Shown here piece after piece: positions 16,599 to 24,286 of a DNA stretch of 64,000 nt. How positions within the stretch are numbered: the stretch's first letter is position 1; each line of letters begins with the position of its first letter. The notes under the pieces were generated by a model, which was not told the DNA's origin, searched no databases, and was given only the letters and a program-made list of their open reading frames with translations. The DNA lies in NCBI GenBank assembly GCA_025210295.1, contig JAOASC010000016.1:186001-250000 (forward strand), written 5' to 3'. This stretch comes from Flavobacteriales bacterium. GTDB lineage: Bacteria; Bacteroidota; Bacteroidia; Flavobacteriales_D; Parvicellaceae. Both the position numbers and the translations under genes were made by a program.

Positions 16599-16637
16599 AT
16601 GTGCAATGGGTATACTAAAAGTAAACACATTGCACAT
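16599..16637 (-). terminator. Stem-loop after hppD, probable terminator
   Basis: Ten perfect base pairs (16599-16608 with 16628-16637) enclose a 19-base loop, 14 bases past the hppD stop. The following T run on the minus strand is interrupted, so termination may be partial or the loop may stabilise the 3' end. Confidence 0.5.
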
Positions 16638-16650
16638 CATCTGAATTCAA

Positions 16651-17814
16651 TTACAACGTTCCTCTATTCGCTTGCTCTCTTTCAATAGCTTCAAACAAAG
16701 CCTTGAAGTTACCTACTCCAAATGACTGTGCTCCTTTACGTTGTATAATTTCAAAAAACATTGTTGGACGATCTACAACTGGTTTGGTAAACAACTGCAA
16801 CAGATATCCTTCATCATCTCTATCAATCAATATCCCATGCTTTTTTAAGACTTCTACATCTTCATCAATGTCACCTACACGCTCCAATAAATCATCGTAA
16901 TAAGTATCTGGAACATATAAAAATTCTACACCTCTGTCACGCATTGCAGATACAGTTGCTACAATATCATTTGTTGCTACTGCAATGTGTTGTACACCAG
17001 CTCCATTATAAAAATCAATATATTCTTCTATTTGTGATTTCTTTTTCCCTTCTGCTGGTTCATTAATTGGAAACTTAATTCGTCCATTACCATTACTCAT
17101 TACCTTACTCATTAGCGCAGTATAATCAGTTGAGATATCATCATCAGTAAAAGACACGATTTGTGCAAACCCCATTACTTCTTTGTAGAAGTTGCACCAT
17201 GTCATCATCTCATTCCAGTCTACATTTCCTACCATATGATCAACATATCTCAACCCTACAGGCTCTGGATTGTAATGCGATTCCCATTTTTGATATCCTG
17301 GTAAGAATATACCATTGTAATTCTTACGCTCTACAAAAATATGAACTGTTTCTCCGTAAGTATGGATTCCCGAACGTACTACCCAACCATTTTCATCTTC
17401 TTCTCTGGTTGGTTCTAGATATGGCTTAGCTCCTCTTTTAGTTGTTTCTTCAAACGCCTTAGTAGCATCTTCTACCCAAAGTGCTACAACTTTAACTCCA
17501 TCACCATGTTTATTGATGTGTTCATTAATCACACCTCCCTCATCTAATGGAGTTGTTAACACTAAACGGATCTTATCTTGCTTTAAAACATAAGAGACTC
17601 TATCAGTTAAACCTGTTTCTAAACCTGCAAATGCCTCAGATTGAAATCCAAATGCTGTTTTATAAAAATGCGCCGACTGCTTTGCATTCCCGACATATAA
17701 TTCAATATAATCTGTTCCTAATAACGGTAAAAAGTCTTCTGCTTCATCGAATAATTTTTCTAAACCGTAAGTTACGTTCTGTATGTTTTTTAAGTTTTTT
17801 ATTTCTGCTGCCAT
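16651..17814 (-). CDS. hppD: 4-hydroxyphenylpyruvate dioxygenase
   Basis: The enzyme has 387 residues from the ATG at 17814 (an upstream TTG would add three). Two vicinal-oxygen-chelate domains are present. The Fe(II) ligands are expected in YVDHMVGNV (His), VQHIAVATND (His) and MFFEIIQRKG (Glu), all present. The Gln-Ile-Glu-Glu-Tyr and GVGNFKALFEAIE stretches are typical of the family. It converts 4-hydroxyphenylpyruvate from tyrosine transamination to homogentisate, the substrate of the HmgA encoded 0.5 kb upstream. A perfect 20-base palindrome lies 15 bases upstream of the start. Confidence 0.95.
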   Translation of the reverse strand: MAAEIKNLKNIQNVTYGLEKLFDEAEDFLPLLGTDYIELYVGNAKQSAHFYKTAFGFQSEAFAGLETGLTDRVSYVLKQDKIRLVLTTPLDEGGVINEHINKHGDGVKVVALWVEDATKAFEETTKRGAKPYLEPTREEDENGWVVRSGIHTYGETVHIFVERKNYNGIFLPGYQKWESHYNPEPVGLRYVDHMVGNVDWNEMMTWCNFYKEVMGFAQIVSFTDDDISTDYTALMSKVMSNGNGRIKFPINEPAEGKKKSQIEEYIDFYNGAGVQHIAVATNDIVATVSAMRDRGVEFLYVPDTYYDDLLERVGDIDEDVEVLKKHGILIDRDDEGYLLQLFTKPVVDRPTMFFEIIQRKGAQSFGVGNFKALFEAIEREQANRGTL

Positions 17815-17829
17815 GTTTATCAATTAGAG

Positions 17830-17849
17830 AATTAGCTAATTAGCTAATT
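17830..17849. repeat. Perfect 20-base palindrome AATTAGCTAATTAGCTAATT
   Basis: The sequence is identical to its own reverse complement and is built from two AGCT cores. It lies in the hppD leader. A half-version (AATTAGCTAATT) overlaps the paaA stop at 13473-13484, and related TTAGCTTATTAGCTCATTA sequence follows hmgA (18250-18268). Confidence 0.6.
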
Positions 17850-17861
17850 GGTTATTTTTTT

Positions 17862-18230
17862 CTATTTCTTATTTTTTGATGAACTGATTATGCTATTTAA
17901 TATTTTAATAATTGAAATTAGTTTTTCAATCAAAAAGGTAGTATCAGGATAAGTTTCAATTTCATTACAGAGATACAACCAATATTCAAGTTCATCAGCC
18001 TCTTTTAGTGCTACTTTAATTTTATGTATAAAATCTTTTTTACTTTCGGCATTTTGAGATTCTTTAACATTAGCTCCTATTGATGTTCCACTACGTAAAA
18101 TTTGTTTCGCTATTACAGACTTATTTAAATATTCAAGTTTTTCTGAATACAACACAATGTCTACTGCAAACTCAAAAGTAAGTTTAAGAATAATATTATC
18201 TCTATACTTAGGATTATCAGTGAATTTCAT
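17862..18230 (-). CDS. Four-helix-bundle protein (23S rRNA intervening-sequence protein family)
   Basis: The protein has 122 residues from the ATG at 18230. The pattern YRDNIILKLTFEFAVDIVL, then ILRSGTSIGANVKESQNAES, KKDFIHKIKVALKEADELEYWL and a final Ile-rich helix is the hallmark of the four-helix-bundle family first met as an open frame in 23S rRNA intervening sequences (PF05635). Function is unknown; members occur singly all over Bacteroidota genomes, often in odd places. It sits between hmgA and hppD on the same strand, flanked by TTAGCTNATTAG-type repeats on both sides, and looks inserted rather than part of the pathway. Confidence 0.88.
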   Translation of the reverse strand: MKFTDNPKYRDNIILKLTFEFAVDIVLYSEKLEYLNKSVIAKQILRSGTSIGANVKESQNAESKKDFIHKIKVALKEADELEYWLYLCNEIETYPDTTFLIEKLISIIKILNSIISSSKNKK

Positions 18231-18272
18231 CAATTATCTCATCATCTCATTAGCTTATTAGCTCATTAATCA

Positions 18273-19436
18273 TCAATCATCAACCATCCAACTCTTGTAG
18301 TAATCTTCTGTTTCTAGTTTTAAAGCTTCTTCAGTGATCATAACTGGTGCGAATGGATCTATCATTACTGCTAGTTCTTCAGTTTTTACTTTTCCAATTG
18401 AGCGTTCAATTGCTCCTGGATGTGGACCGTGAGGTATTCCTCCCGGATGTAATGTAAATTGTCCTTTCCCTATATTATTTCTGCTCATAAAATCTCCGTC
18501 TACATAATATAAGATTTCTTCAGAATCAATATTACTATGGTGATAAGGAGCTGGAATAGCTTTTGGATGATAATCGTACAACCTAGGAACGAATGAACAC
18601 ACCACAAAACCTCTTGCTTCCCACTGTTGGTGAACAGGTGGTGGTTGATGTATTCTTCCTGTAATTGGCTCAAAGTCATGGATTGAAAATGCGTAAGGAT
18701 AATTAAATCCATCCCATCCAACTACATCAAATGGGTGATTCCCATAAGTATATTCCCAAAGAACACCTTGTTTTTTGATCTTTACCTTAAACTCACCTTT
18801 TTCATCATGTGTTTCTAAATTTTGTGGCAATTTATAGTCACGTTCACAAAATGGCGAATGCTCCAAGAATTGTCCAAATTCATTTCGATAACGCTTTGGC
18901 GAATATATTGGGCTAAATGACTCGATGTATAATAAACGGTTATCCTCACCATCAAATTCTAGTTGATAGATTGTCCCCCTTGGAATGATAATATAATCCC
19001 CATATTCAAATGGTATATTTCCATAAGATGATTTGAATGTTCCTGAGCCTTTATGCACAAATAACATTTCATCAGCATCCCCATTCTTATAAAAATATCC
19101 ATCAGAAAACTCTTTTGGAGCTGCAATTCCAATGTGTAAATCATTATTGACAAATAAGGTCTTACGACTCTCTATATAATCAGCTTCTTGTGGCAAAGAA
19201 AAACCTTGCAAACTTAAAGCTTTCATATTTTTTTCTATCGCAATTTTAGGCGATACATCTTTTACCTTTTTCACCTCAGTAACTACTGTTGGTGGGTGGA
19301 TATGATACAGTAGAGAAGACATTCCTGAAAACCCTTCAGTACCAAATAATTCCTCTTGATACAAACTTCCATCTTCTTTTTCGAAAGTTATGTGTCTTTT
19401 AGGTGGAATTTTACCTAACGAATGATAACGTGGCAT
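18273..19436 (-). CDS. hmgA: Homogentisate 1,2-dioxygenase
   Basis: The enzyme has 387 residues. The N-terminal part carries the MPRYHSLGKIPPKRH start seen in this family. The iron site is in HHSNIDSEEILYYVDGDF (His and Glu) and FTLHPGGIPHGPHPGAIE (His). It opens the ring of homogentisate to maleylacetoacetate using O2. The protein is shorter than the human enzyme (about 445), as is usual for bacterial members. Maleylacetoacetate isomerase and fumarylacetoacetase are not in the window. A 322-base gene-free region lies upstream. Confidence 0.95.
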   Translation of the reverse strand: MPRYHSLGKIPPKRHITFEKEDGSLYQEELFGTEGFSGMSSLLYHIHPPTVVTEVKKVKDVSPKIAIEKNMKALSLQGFSLPQEADYIESRKTLFVNNDLHIGIAAPKEFSDGYFYKNGDADEMLFVHKGSGTFKSSYGNIPFEYGDYIIIPRGTIYQLEFDGEDNRLLYIESFSPIYSPKRYRNEFGQFLEHSPFCERDYKLPQNLETHDEKGEFKVKIKKQGVLWEYTYGNHPFDVVGWDGFNYPYAFSIHDFEPITGRIHQPPPVHQQWEARGFVVCSFVPRLYDYHPKAIPAPYHHSNIDSEEILYYVDGDFMSRNNIGKGQFTLHPGGIPHGPHPGAIERSIGKVKTEELAVMIDPFAPVMITEEALKLETEDYYKSWMVDD

Positions 19437-19697
19437 GTAAAATTTATTTAAGTATGTGTAATGTAAAAGCGTATTTACTACGCAAGAAAGTCAATGTAAA
19501 ATCAGAACTGGATCATTCTGGATTTCTTTTCAATTCGATTTGTTTATTAAAACAATATTTCGAAACCATTTTCATTTGACTCATTAGTTTTAAGACAGCT
19601 AAATATACGAAAAACAATTTTACTTAAACTGATATTCCTCAGCTTTTTTAACTATTCTTTTTTTCACTTCCTTTACCTTATAGTCAGCACTTTAAGC
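19437..19697. other. Gene-free upstream region of hmgA
   Basis: No gene is visible. ATGTAAAA occurs three times close to hmgA (19435-19442, 19461-19468, 19494-19501), and a small GCGTA/TACGC inverted repeat lies at about 19470-19484. These could be regulator sites for the tyrosine pathway, but nothing proves it. No TAnnTTTG element was found on the minus strand. Confidence 0.35.
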
Positions 19698-19738
19698 AAA
19701 AAGGCTCTATTTCTATAGTGTAGAAATAGAGCCTTTTT
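19698..19738 (-). terminator. Rho-independent terminator after the PhnA-domain gene
   Basis: A perfect 18-base-pair stem (19698-19715 with 19721-19738) with a 5-base loop ends in a T run on the minus strand, 21 bases past the stop. Confidence 0.9.
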
Positions 19739-19758
19739 AAAACCTAAAAGTAATTGAA

Positions 19759-20337
19759 TTACATTTTTTTGACATAATCTGTTATGATGACCACAGTTTG
19801 TCCATCTACTTTTCCTTCAATATATTTTGAATTATCTCTATCTAAAGCTATTCTCCTTACAGCTGTTCCTCTTTTTGCTGTAAACCCTCCTCCTTTTACT
19901 TTGAGGTCTTTGATTAACACCACTGAATCTCCTGCACTTAAGACGACTCCATTGACGTCTTTATGAATAACCTTATCTTCATCTGACAGATGCTCTCCTG
20001 TAGCTTTTGCCCATTCTAAAACATCTTCTTCAATATAGAACATATCCAACAAGTCTTGCGGCCACCCTTCAGCTTTTAATCTTGTTAACATTCTCCATGC
20101 CAAAACTTTTACTGCATCCACCTCACTCCACATCGAATCGTTCAAACACCTCCAATGGTTCGGATCCATTGCTGTTTTCTTTTCTATTTGATCAATACAT
20201 GTTTGACTGATATAGACAGTATCTTTTTCAGTACCTTCTGGCTTTGGTTGCACACTGTAAACGGCTAAATTTTCTTCACTCCCAGACAATTCACATTTAT
20301 TCCCACTTCTTTTTTGTAATTTTTTTTCTAAACTCAT
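19759..20337 (-). CDS. PhnA-domain protein (YjdM-like) with N-terminal extension
   Basis: The protein has 192 residues. The C-terminal about 70 residues (KDVNGVVLSAGDSVVLIKDLKVKG through VDGQTVVIITDYVKKM) are the PhnA/YjdM domain. The N-terminus (KRSGNKCELSGS, later a Cys at QTCIDQI) resembles the zinc-ribbon part, but the usual four-Cys ribbon is not fully evident. A central Trp-rich helical segment (HWRCLNDSMWSEVDAVKVLAWRML) distinguishes the longer Bacteroidota version from the 111-residue E. coli protein. Despite the name, phosphonate use has not been shown for this family as a whole. It is monocistronic, between two terminators. Confidence 0.8.
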   Translation of the reverse strand: MSLEKKLQKRSGNKCELSGSEENLAVYSVQPKPEGTEKDTVYISQTCIDQIEKKTAMDPNHWRCLNDSMWSEVDAVKVLAWRMLTRLKAEGWPQDLLDMFYIEEDVLEWAKATGEHLSDEDKVIHKDVNGVVLSAGDSVVLIKDLKVKGGGFTAKRGTAVRRIALDRDNSKYIEGKVDGQTVVIITDYVKKM

Positions 20338-20356
20338 TGCTCTTCCTTTTGTAAAT

Positions 20357-20392
20357 AAAAAAGCCTTTCTAAGTCAATAGAAAGGCTTTTTT
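20357..20392 (-). terminator. Rho-independent terminator after the S46 peptidase gene
   Basis: A 14-base-pair stem (AAAAAAGCCTTTCT, 20357-20370, with 20379-20392) and 8-base loop, ending in Ts on the minus strand, 14 bases past the peptidase stop. Confidence 0.88.
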
Positions 20393-20405
20393 AAGCTCAT
20401 AGTGA

Positions 20406-22652
20406 TTAATATAAACCGTTTTTCTTTAGCAGTTTTAATTGCTTCTTACGATTCTTTAATACTTTCTTTTCTTTCGTTTTTACTAAAGTCATTTCATCAA
20501 CCAAATGCTTCGCTCCAGCGTATTTATCTATAATAAACAATACATAACGAATATCACAAGAAATGGTTCTTTGAATATTAGGTTCAAAGTAGATATCTCC
20601 ACTCATAGCTTCCCAGTTTCCATCGAAAGCTGTTCCTATCAATTCACCTTTAGCGTTAATTACTGGACTACCTGAGTTACCTCCTGTAATGTCATTATTC
20701 GACAAAAATGCGACATGTAATTCTCCATTTTCTGCATACTGACCATAATCTTTAGCATTATACAAATCAACCAATTTTTGAGGAACGTAGAATTCGTGAT
20801 CTTTATTTGTAGTGTGGGCATCTTTTTCCATTACCCCTTTTAAAGTTGTGTACAACTCATATTTTACCCCGTCTTTTGGTTCATAAGACAATACATTTCC
20901 ATAAGTAACACGCATTGTTGAATTAGCATCAGGAGCATACGCTTTTTCTGGGTTCATTTTTCTTACCCCATCAATAAACAAACGTTTTCCCTCATCAATT
21001 TTTTCAACTAATGTTTGTTGTGGCATTGCAATGGTTTCATAATACATTTCAACAAAGCTTGAAGTCAACCAATATGCTTTATCAGCTTCTATTGTTTTAA
21101 TTGATACCCCTTCTAACCAATTTTCTAATTTTTGTTTTGAAGTAAATGGTGAGCTTGCAAAATAATCTTTCGCTAACTTTTTAAAGTTATTATTATACTC
21201 ATCAGCTAATTTAACTAAAGCAGCTGGGTGAAATTTCTTATCAATATCTTCAAAATAAACTCTTAACATTGCTGCTAATAGTTTTTCATCAATTTCAGCA
21301 TTGTAATCTTTAAAATAAGCTTCTGACTTTGCTAAAATTTCTTGTTTAGCTTCAGCTGCTGCTTCTTTATTTTCTTCTGAAAGTGCTTGATGTAATTTAG
21401 AACGTGAATTTAAATTTCCAAAGGCAAAACTTAACACTTCAGGTCCCTGCATAATTGCTTCTCCAAAGTAAACTTGCGGTAATACATATTCTTGTCCTTC
21501 TTTATAAAACGCTTCAATTAAATCAAGTGCCTTTCCATATTTCTTTTGATTGGCTTCATCTTTTGCTGCCCAAGCTTTAAATTCATTTTCTAAAGCCAGT
21601 TTTTTATCGTGTACATTGTTTTTAACTAATTGTTGAGATTGTCCCAAGAAATACTTCCAATAATTACTTACATGCGCATGTTTAGAAGCATACTGAATTC
21701 TAATCTTTTGAGATGAATTCATTCCTTCTTCCATGATGTCTAATTTCATTCTTCTAACTTTCACTCTAGCAGGTTGCTCAATATCAACAGCCTCTTTTAC
21801 CCCATAGGAAGTTAAATAGCGATCAGTACTTCCAGGATACCCCAAAATCATGGCAAAATCTCCTTCTCCAACACCATCCAATGACACTGGTAAATGATGT
21901 TTAGGCTCATAAGGTTTGTTGTCTTTAGCATAAGCTGATGGAGCATTATCTTTATTGGCATAAACTCTAAACATAGAGAAATCTCCTGTATGTCTAGGCC
22001 ACATCCAATTATCAGTATCACCTCCAAATTTACCAACAGATGCTGGTGGCGCACCAACTAAACGTACATCTTCGAAAATATTATACTTAAACATATAGTA
22101 CTCATTCCCGTTGTAAAAATCTTTAATCTGAATTTTTTGATTTCCTTTTTTACTTTCTTCTGCTTGTATTGCTTTGATATTCTTATCAACTAGAATCGCT
22201 CTCTCCTGATTGGTCATTTCATCAGTTACACCTTCTAATACTCGAGCTGTAACATCATCCATACGATCTAAAAACCATACTGATAAATCTGGAATTGGAA
22301 TCTCTTCACCTTTATTCATTGCCCAGAAACCATCTCTTAAATAATCGTGCTCTGTAGTACTATTTTGTTGAATAGCATCGAAACCACAGTGATGGTTGGT
22401 TAACATTAACCCTTCTTTTGAGATAATTTCTCCCGTACAAAATCCTCCACCTAATGCTACAATAGCATCTTTTAAGCTGGAATTATTGACCGAATAAATT
22501 TCTTCTGGTGTTAATTTTAATCCATGTTTTTTAATGTCTACCCCATTTAACCTTTTGATCAAAAGTGGTAACCACATTCCTTCATCTGCTCGAACTGAAT
22601 AAATTCCAGTACCAAAAACAAATGCTAATACTAATAAAAAATTCTTTTTCAT
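20406..22652 (-). CDS. S46-family dipeptidyl-peptidase (DPP7-like)
   Basis: The enzyme has 748 residues and a signal peptide ending near VRADEG. The catalytic His is in LTNHHCGFDAIQ (near residue 87) and the catalytic Ser in GGNSGSPVINAKGELIG (near residue 658), the S46 chymotrypsin-like arrangement with a large helical insert between. Eighteen residues after the serine is Gly (in FDGNWEAMSGD), where, as I recall, DPP7 enzymes have Gly and the acid-specific DPP11 has Arg, so preference for hydrophobic P1 residues is likely. It acts in the periplasm, releasing dipeptides from peptide N-termini for nutrition. It is monocistronic. Confidence 0.92.
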   Translation of the reverse strand: MKKNFLLVLAFVFGTGIYSVRADEGMWLPLLIKRLNGVDIKKHGLKLTPEEIYSVNNSSLKDAIVALGGGFCTGEIISKEGLMLTNHHCGFDAIQQNSTTEHDYLRDGFWAMNKGEEIPIPDLSVWFLDRMDDVTARVLEGVTDEMTNQERAILVDKNIKAIQAEESKKGNQKIQIKDFYNGNEYYMFKYNIFEDVRLVGAPPASVGKFGGDTDNWMWPRHTGDFSMFRVYANKDNAPSAYAKDNKPYEPKHHLPVSLDGVGEGDFAMILGYPGSTDRYLTSYGVKEAVDIEQPARVKVRRMKLDIMEEGMNSSQKIRIQYASKHAHVSNYWKYFLGQSQQLVKNNVHDKKLALENEFKAWAAKDEANQKKYGKALDLIEAFYKEGQEYVLPQVYFGEAIMQGPEVLSFAFGNLNSRSKLHQALSEENKEAAAEAKQEILAKSEAYFKDYNAEIDEKLLAAMLRVYFEDIDKKFHPAALVKLADEYNNNFKKLAKDYFASSPFTSKQKLENWLEGVSIKTIEADKAYWLTSSFVEMYYETIAMPQQTLVEKIDEGKRLFIDGVRKMNPEKAYAPDANSTMRVTYGNVLSYEPKDGVKYELYTTLKGVMEKDAHTTNKDHEFYVPQKLVDLYNAKDYGQYAENGELHVAFLSNNDITGGNSGSPVINAKGELIGTAFDGNWEAMSGDIYFEPNIQRTISCDIRYVLFIIDKYAGAKHLVDEMTLVKTKEKKVLKNRKKQLKLLKKNGLY

Positions 22653-22679
22653 TGTGCCTTGTTTATAATTTTAGATGTG

Positions 22680-22687
22680 CAAAGTTA
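22680..22687 (-). promoter_or_regulatory. Bacteroidota -7 promoter element
   Basis: TAACTTTG on the minus strand fits TAnnTTTG, 28 bases upstream of the S46 peptidase ATG. Confidence 0.5.
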
Positions 22688-22812
22688 ACAAAATTTTAAG
22701 ATATTACTGGAGGTATTCTATCGTCCCGTTTTTTTTTAACAAATCAACCTAAATAATTGTATTTATCTATAAAATCATCAATTTTGATGAGTTTAAAAGG
22801 CCTGATTTCACT

Positions 22813-22820
22813 TAGTTTTG
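22813..22820 (+). promoter_or_regulatory. Bacteroidota -7 promoter element
   Basis: TAGTTTTG fits TAnnTTTG. It ends 10 bases before an ATG at 22831 and 28 bases before the ATG at 22849; the second spacing leaves a normal leader. Confidence 0.4.
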
Positions 22821-22848
22821 GTTCATATTCATGCTAAAAACAAAAAAT

Positions 22849-24213
22849 ATGAAAATCACCTTTACATTTATTTTAACACTTGGATTTACCTTATTATATG
22901 GCCAACAAATCCCTACTAAAGATCGTGCATTAAAAGACATCAAACTCAAGACTGAAAGTATAGAAAAACAACTTGAGTTTTTTGGAGTTCAATCTGGATT
23001 AGAAGCTATTAAAATCGAACATTCAGGAGGACCTTATCGTAAGTACTCAACTGGAGCAAGAACTTTTTATTATGATCATGTGGCTGACTTTGATGCTGCC
23101 TATCATAAATTTACATTAACAACACCTCAATACCCTAATGGTGATCAATTTACTTTCGATCTTATTATTAGTTATAACAGTTATCACTATTTACATTCTG
23201 GCTACCGAAAGAGTTTAGGAAAATACAAGTTAAATATTGCCACAATTAGTGTTAAGAGCTATAAGGGAAAAGAACTTACTACTACACAATTAATTGAAAA
23301 ACTCAATGATTTATCCAAAGAACAAGGAAAAGCCTTTGAAGTGGACAATAAATATCATTTTACACAAATTGAAACAATAGGTTTTGAACGAAAAGAGCAA
23401 CGAATTCGTCAAGGAGTAACTTATTATGAATATGAAATTAAGATAAAAGGTAAAGGAGCTAAATACGAATCTAGCGCAGGAGATTATATTGAGTATGAAA
23501 TTAGAGAGACAGCAGATATAACAGCATATTATACTGCTGATATTGGTTTAATTAATGGGAAATGGAAGTTTACAGACTACTCCTTAAAACAAGATTTTAA
23601 CAAAATTGAGGTTACCAATGTAGAAAAAGATCCTAACGTACCAGCCTATCAATCTCTACGAAATTTATCGCTAAAAGAAATATTAGCTGGCCCTCAAATT
23701 TCGAAAGAGATCTCTGTATACAGTATTAAGTATATGAATGACTTAAAAAGTTTAGTGTTGTTACGTTTAACCCAAGTTCCCAAAGAAGAGTTTATTAAAG
23801 GAGAACTATTAACTACGCTATTCTCTACTGAAGCTGGCCAATCTGCTTTTAATCAATTTTACAATTTAAAACAAACTATGAAAGATTATTATTTGGATTC
23901 TGTTCAACTTGGTTTCGCCTCAAACAGAACTCAAATTGAAAAAGGGGGACAAGGACAATTTTCGGTTTCATATCGTGTAAAGAGAACTGCTTCAAAAGAC
24001 TTATTTAAGAAAGCAAAAGCTAATGGAGCTAGTAAAGAACAATTAAATATCATCAAATATCCTGCACAAGGTTATTATAACCTTAGTATTGACTTAAAAG
24101 TGGAGAACGGTAAAATACTCATTGATGATGTTATTAGTCCTAATGGGGCAAACCAAATCAAATACAAAAATGGAGGTAGTACTAGGAGTCACCCTATTAC
24201 TATTGTAGAATAG
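22849..24213 (+). CDS. Secreted protein of unknown function
   Basis: I choose the ATG at 22849 (454 residues) because the signal peptide starts there (MKITFTFILTLGFTLLYGQ) and because of promoter spacing. An upstream ATG at 22831 would add six residues. The mature protein is rich in Lys, Tyr and Glu, with several beta-strand-like blocks (YYEYEIKIKGKGAKYESSAG; YIEYEIRETADITAYYTADIG) and a C-terminal block around GQGQFSVSYRVKRT. No Por-secretion sorting domain, lipobox or catalytic motif is visible, so it is probably periplasmic. I do not recognise the family. It is monocistronic and convergent with the S8 protease gene, sharing a bidirectional terminator. Confidence 0.6.
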   Translation: MKITFTFILTLGFTLLYGQQIPTKDRALKDIKLKTESIEKQLEFFGVQSGLEAIKIEHSGGPYRKYSTGARTFYYDHVADFDAAYHKFTLTTPQYPNGDQFTFDLIISYNSYHYLHSGYRKSLGKYKLNIATISVKSYKGKELTTTQLIEKLNDLSKEQGKAFEVDNKYHFTQIETIGFERKEQRIRQGVTYYEYEIKIKGKGAKYESSAGDYIEYEIRETADITAYYTADIGLINGKWKFTDYSLKQDFNKIEVTNVEKDPNVPAYQSLRNLSLKEILAGPQISKEISVYSIKYMNDLKSLVLLRLTQVPKEEFIKGELLTTLFSTEAGQSAFNQFYNLKQTMKDYYLDSVQLGFASNRTQIEKGGQGQFSVSYRVKRTASKDLFKKAKANGASKEQLNIIKYPAQGYYNLSIDLKVENGKILIDDVISPNGANQIKYKNGGSTRSHPITIVE

Positions 24214-24217
24214 ACCC

Positions 24218-24252
24218 AAAAAGAGCTACCCTTTTCTATGGTAGCTCTTTTT
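24218..24252. terminator. Bidirectional rho-independent terminator
   Basis: A 13-base-pair stem (24218-24230 with 24240-24252) has A and T runs on both sides, so it can end transcripts from both convergent genes. Confidence 0.85.
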
Positions 24253-24286
24253 TCACTTAGGTCTATCTCTCTAAATGACTATACTC

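Noticed and set aside
17547-17843. 98-residue plus-strand frame
   Set aside because: Antisense to the N-terminal domain of hppD and to its leader palindrome.
19759-20337. Phosphonate utilisation gene
   Set aside because: The PhnA name is historical; there is no phn operon here, and the domain alone does not show phosphonate use.
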